A stretch of 12,756 bases of DNA from Astrocystis sublimbata (Eukaryota > Ascomycota > Sordariomycetes > Xylariales > Xylariaceae). Below, piece after piece: positions 9,469 through 12,756 of this stretch. The stretch spans positions 1 to 12,756 of the forward strand of contig JAJNNY010000187.1 in assembly GCA_022453515.1 (NCBI GenBank), written 5' to 3'. The notes under the pieces are model-generated. The model ran no database searches and was not told where the DNA came from. It was given only the letters and a program-made list of their open reading frames with translations. How positions within the stretch are numbered: the first letter of the stretch is position 1; the number at the start of each line of letters is the position of its first letter. A program made the position numbers and the translations under genes.

Positions 9469-10576
9469 TTGAGTACATGTGGCAAGCGTAGCAATCGTTG
9501 CCTTTTCTCTCTTGGAACATGTGAATAAAATAGATTCTATGTGGTTAGGTATATATCATTGCGTCTATATCGCAAGCTGTCACTTCCGGGTTCTGGGGCA
9601 TATATGGACTACTTAAATAATTTGAAGGGTTCTATGGCGTTAAGGTGGGAATTTTGGGATCGGAATACAGCGCAGCATTGATTTTTGTCAGTCCTTACCT
9701 ACCTCCGCGTACATAGGTCAATAGATGAGAAACCGTACATGGATGAAGAGTCAAAATTTCCATTGTTTCGAGAAAGGCACTCCAGTATACATTAAATACA
9801 TTATTGTGAATGATTACTCTGACGGTTGGTATAATGCTACACTAACTGAGCCTCATGTCGCAAGTGATATCCATGCATATGATTAATGGGGGGCACCATG
9901 TATGTGTGCATACTCTCGTAGCCTGGGCTATCTATGTACAGGACCTGAATGCGCAACTGTGGTCTCATGAATCGTTGATTTCCGTCCTTTTGTAAGCGAC
10001 CAATCCAGGTATGTCGCTAGATGATTGGAGCCGCACTTCAAGAAATCCTCGGCGGCGGTGCGGGGGGCTGGCTGATCTGCCTGTCCGTAATGGGAGCCGG
10101 TTGGGCTTATGTCGGCCTGCTCTAGCTTGCCCGTCCGTGTTGGCTCAACCCATCCCTGTGCATTCGCTTTTGGAGTGTGCCCAGCCATGGAATCCTCGTA
10201 AATCTCCTAACTCAAATTCGATTCGAGACCAATGCCGTCCATGCTTTTCAAACATCCAATCCTACGCAGTTCCAAGTTCTCTGGTATCGAAGGCGATGGA
10301 AGCAGGTCATGAAACCCTCTTTTGGACAATCCCATATCTTAGGCGGACGGGGGCGCCTTTAGGTATCTCATTGATGCTGGCCCTCATCTGGGGTGATGTG
10401 TTGCGTGAAGCCATCGACCTCTTTCCGCAGAGCACGGCTTGTGGTATCACCACCGTGCTTGATGTCCTGGCTCGTCTGTCGCAATGACGACAATACCGCC
10501 GAAAAGCTTAGGTAGTAGCCGGCGCTTCTCGCATAAGACCCTAGCCACAGATTGTTTCGTCGTCTTTGGGCCGAGT
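9469..10576. other. Convergent spacer with no recognised gene
   Basis: This stretch separates the 3' ends of the metallophosphatase and isy1. The first half (9470-9900) is AT-rich and presumably contains both terminators and untranslated ends, but I cannot place a poly(A) site. The second half is more GC-rich and has overlapping open frames on both strands (for example 10011-10487 plus, 158 codons; 9928-10188 minus) without domains, signal peptides or recognisable similarity. A modest hairpin (AGCACG, inner GTGGT-ATC-ACCAC, CGTGCT) lies at 10431-10459. No tRNA or rRNA was seen. Confidence 0.45.
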
Positions 10577-11410
10577 CTACTGAAACTGCTCGAGGAGCTT
10601 CCGCTGCCTGCGCGCTATCAGCTCCTGCTGCACCTCGTCGACCGTCGGCAGCTCCCAGCCTCGCCCATCGCCCGTATCACCCGGCAGCGGCTCCCAATCA
10701 GGTGGTGGCTTGCTCCCCTTGGCGCCGTCCGCCTGCTTGAGTAGGGCCTCGAACGCGTCCTTCTCCTTAGTCGCCTCGTACTCCATCAGCGCATCGTCTT
10801 CCTCATCGGGCGCATAGCCATAATACTTCGCGTCAACAGCTTTCCGTAAATCGTCTCTCGTCTCTAGGGGTTTTCTCGTTCTGCTGCGTTCGTGCCTGCT
10901 GCGCTGCCTCAAACAGCTCCTTGACACCAGGCAACTCCCTCGCCCTACCAAAGTACTTATACCCTTTCCCTTGCGCTCCACCACCCGGTATCTCTCTCCC
11001 GTCTCGTCGTAGATCTTGGCTGCGCCGCGCATATAGTTCGGACCGCCGAGATTCCGTATCTGCACCTCCCACATATGCTTCTCGCGCATCAGCTTGTTGA
11101 TCTCGTCGTTGAGGTCGCGGATCTGGTAGTCGCTGAGCGCCGGGTCCTGGATCTTGGACACCTTGCGTGAAATCTCCTTGAGGACCTGCCCGCGCCATTC
11201 TCGCAGCTGGGGATCGAGTCGACTTCGGTGATGACGCGCGGTCGACGGGTTCGGCCGGCGTCGATGATGCCCAGGTCAGCTGCTTGCGCTTCGCGGAAGC
11301 GGAAGAGCATCGACTGCGCTTTTTCGGAGTTTCGCGCCTACGGACAGAAGCAAGAGTTAGTCACTCGGTTTTTTGATGCGGTCGAGAGACGAGGTTGGTT
11401 GGCTTACCAT
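10577..11410 (-). CDS. isy1: Pre-mRNA-splicing factor ISY1, frameshifted as written
   Basis: Isy1 is a nuclear spliceosome protein associated with the Prp19/NineTeen complex, acting around the catalytic steps. The ATG is at 11410-11408 and is followed at once by a 70-bp intron (11338-11407, GTAAGC...GTAG). Exon 2 then reads ARNSEKAQSMLFRFREAQ, the highly conserved start of the family. Further hallmarks are QIRDLNDEINKLMREK, QIRNLGGPNYMRG, KGYKYFGRARELPGVKELF, AKYYGYAPDEEDDAL and the C-terminal RRQRKLLEQFQ, ending at TAG 10577-10579. About 254 codons match the normal family length. Three frame changes are needed: a missing base near 11197, a missing C in the run 10998-11000, and an extra T in the run 10871-10874. 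Because the protein is otherwise near-perfect along its whole length and Isy1 is widely conserved, these look like sequencing errors and not gene decay. Confidence 0.95.
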
Positions 11411-12423
11411 TTTGATTGATTTCCTGTTGGTTCAAATGCGAATATTGAATGCGTGTATTTAAGAGGTGCGGCAAATATGCTACCTAGCACTTGCAACTTG
11501 TCTTTTCTCAGTCGCAAAGACTGAATGATTGAGGCGGGTGACTGGGCAGCTGGCAGGATATTTCAAGGCAGGGAAGGAAGAGCTGAAGTTGCACCTGCAC
11601 TGTTGAATTCAGAGAGCCGCACTACCCCAGTCCCTTGGAAGGTGGGGCCAAAGCGGCCAGCTGCGGCCAATGATGTGCGGCAAAACGCGGTCCCTTTAGG
11701 CTCTTGGGGACTGCGCGTTGCAAAGGGCCTTCCTTGGGCTTCACTCTCGACCGCCTCCGTTCCTTCCTACCTCAACCTTTGTTTGCTACTACCTGCCTCG
11801 CCTGCCTCGTAGTCTCTCGTAGTCCATCCATCCTAACTTAGTTCTCTCCCCTCGTCCCTCACTGCTGCCTACGTGACTTGCTTTCCTACATCTTTTTCCT
11901 CATCCCCCACAAACCAGCAATCGACCCTCATACAACTCAGTTTCCTCGGATTACTCAAACCCGCACCACCTACATCCTCCTGCAGTGGCAGAGAACGAAA
12001 CCTGGAGGTCAGGTTCGCCATCTGTCATCTGCATACCATTCACCTCGTCCATACGACTTCTCAGCTGGATCACATCGTCACCCACTCACACTCACCCTCA
12101 CCTTCTCCCGCATATTGGCCCATCATGATCCAAGCCATTCCCATCTGTCCCCTTGACCTGCCAACACGTCGGCATCTATTACCTCTGCATACGAAAAGCC
12201 CGAGGCGGGCGCCATGTATGCAGAGGTGATCAACACCAACTGGACATCAACCAGCAGCCGTCAATCTACCCATACCTACCTAAGCACCAATGCCAACACC
12301 CACACCAACATATCATCAATGAGCGTCACTGTCATTTCCTAATCTATGGAATCCGGACGTCCCAATTCAGTATCAGTATCAGCGACAAGCAAACTCATCG
12401 AGTTACCAGCGATCAGGGCAATC
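11411..12423. promoter_or_regulatory. isy1 upstream region and CT-rich presumed leader of a rightward gene
   Basis: No convincing gene was found. The part next to isy1 should hold its promoter; a CCAAT box occurs near 11666-11670 in a GC-rich stretch. From about 11740 to 11900 the plus strand is strongly CT-rich (CCTGCCTCG, CCATCCATCC, CTCTCCCCTCGTCC), the usual look of a filamentous-fungal transcription start, which suggests a rightward transcript entering 12000 and beyond. Open frames from 11873 and 12153 have low-complexity Ser/Thr/His/Pro-rich composition and are probably leader sequence. A 42-codon frame from ATG 12214 to TAA 12342 (MYAEVINTNW...) could be a small or broken exon, but nothing supports it beyond being open. 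Confidence 0.4.
12181..12227. repeat. Nested inverted repeat (hairpin)
   Basis: ACCTCTGCATAC at 12181-12192 pairs perfectly with GTATGCAGAGGT at 12216-12227. Inside the loop a second perfect stem, GCCCG at 12198-12202, pairs with CGGGC at 12206-12210 around AGG. In RNA this would be a long interrupted hairpin. It lies within the CT-rich presumed leader, and an ATG at 12214 sits at the base of the second outer arm, so it could sequester that start. A role is inference only. Confidence 0.6.
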
Positions 12424-12756
12424 CACTACATATCATTAACTTGTTGACGAAAGGCTCGTCAGCAATGCACATCCTGATCGCAGCCTGTTCGGATTCAATC
12501 ACCACGCAGTTCATTACATCTCGGCAACATTGTTAGTGAAGGCTCGTTAACAATGCACACTATGAACACTATCACACCCTTTTCACAATCAACAATTATG
12601 CAATCTACAACATCTCAGCAACATCGTTGACGAAGGCTCGTCAAGGATGTACACCACATACTACTATCGCACTCTTCTCATAGTCGACTATCATGTAATT
12701 CACTACATCTCGCAACATTGTTAGCGAGGGCTCGTTAACAATGCACATCATGGACG
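12424..12756. repeat. Diverged tandem array of about 90-bp units, each with a hairpin
   Basis: Four units are visible, beginning near 12424, 12512, 12605 and 12701; the last is cut by the window end. Each starts with a version of CACTACATCTCGGCAACA and then carries a hairpin core ending GGCTCGT, with cores at 12453, 12541, 12635 and 12729 (spacing 88, 94, 94). The ideal core is CATTGTTGACGA, loop AGGC, TCGTCAACAATG. The remaining 40-50 bases of each unit are AC-rich and poorly conserved. Unit ends resemble ATGCACATCATG. It is not a CRISPR: the units vary inside the repeat and the intervals are not spacer-like. It may continue beyond the window. Confidence 0.75.

Noticed and set aside
10011..10487. 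158-codon plus-strand open frame as a gene
   Set aside because: It overlaps open frames on the other strand, shows no motif, membrane segment or family similarity that I can see, and has no evident leader. It is kept only as an unexplained spacer.
12424..12756. CRISPR array
   Set aside because: The repeats are diverged, the unit is about 90 bp with a low-complexity remainder, there are no cas genes, and the host is evidently a fungus.

Overview
The window looks like nuclear DNA of a filamentous ascomycete (Pezizomycotina, possibly Sordariomycetes). The reasons are short GT-AG introns of 70-78 bp, GC-rich exons beside AT-richer spacers, CT-rich leaders, CCTAGGTAGGT-type spacer motifs, a berberine-bridge-type secreted FAD oxidase, a fungal 5'-nucleotidase-like metallophosphatase, and the spliceosome gene isy1 with an intron directly after its ATG.

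The dominant structure is a palindrome of about 8.5 kb. Bases 1-4259 are the reverse complement of 4260-8524, with no spacer, and the left arm may continue past base 1. Each arm holds the same two genes in the same order: the FAD oxidase next to the centre, then a spacer of about 1.5 kb, then the metallophosphatase, both reading away from the centre. The symmetry axis falls inside the oxidase coding sequence, so both oxidase copies lack their N-terminus and promoter, and an open frame crosses the axis into the antisense of the other copy. The left metallophosphatase runs off the window at base 1. The right one continues into unique sequence and ends near 9468.

Comparing the arms line by line I found 18 inserted or deleted single bases and no substitutions. 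Most lie in short homopolymers, and those in coding sequence break or garble only the right copies. The unique sequence to the right shows the same kind of damage: three apparent frameshifts in the 3' end of the metallophosphatase and three in isy1. Left of the axis the frames are clean. The simplest reading is that sequence from the axis rightwards carries raw indel errors and that the palindrome is a fold-back read or assembly artefact. A very young real inverted duplication remains possible. Nothing here shows RIP-like divergence between the arms.

Right of the palindrome lie a convergent spacer (9469-10576), isy1 on the minus strand (10577-11410), and a CT-rich presumed promoter or leader region (11411-12423) with a nested hairpin at 12181-12227. 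The window ends in a diverged tandem array of about 90-bp units (12424-12756), each carrying a 12-bp-stem hairpin whose arms vary in a way that largely preserves pairing. This array is the best candidate for undescribed structure in sequence that is not part of the palindrome.
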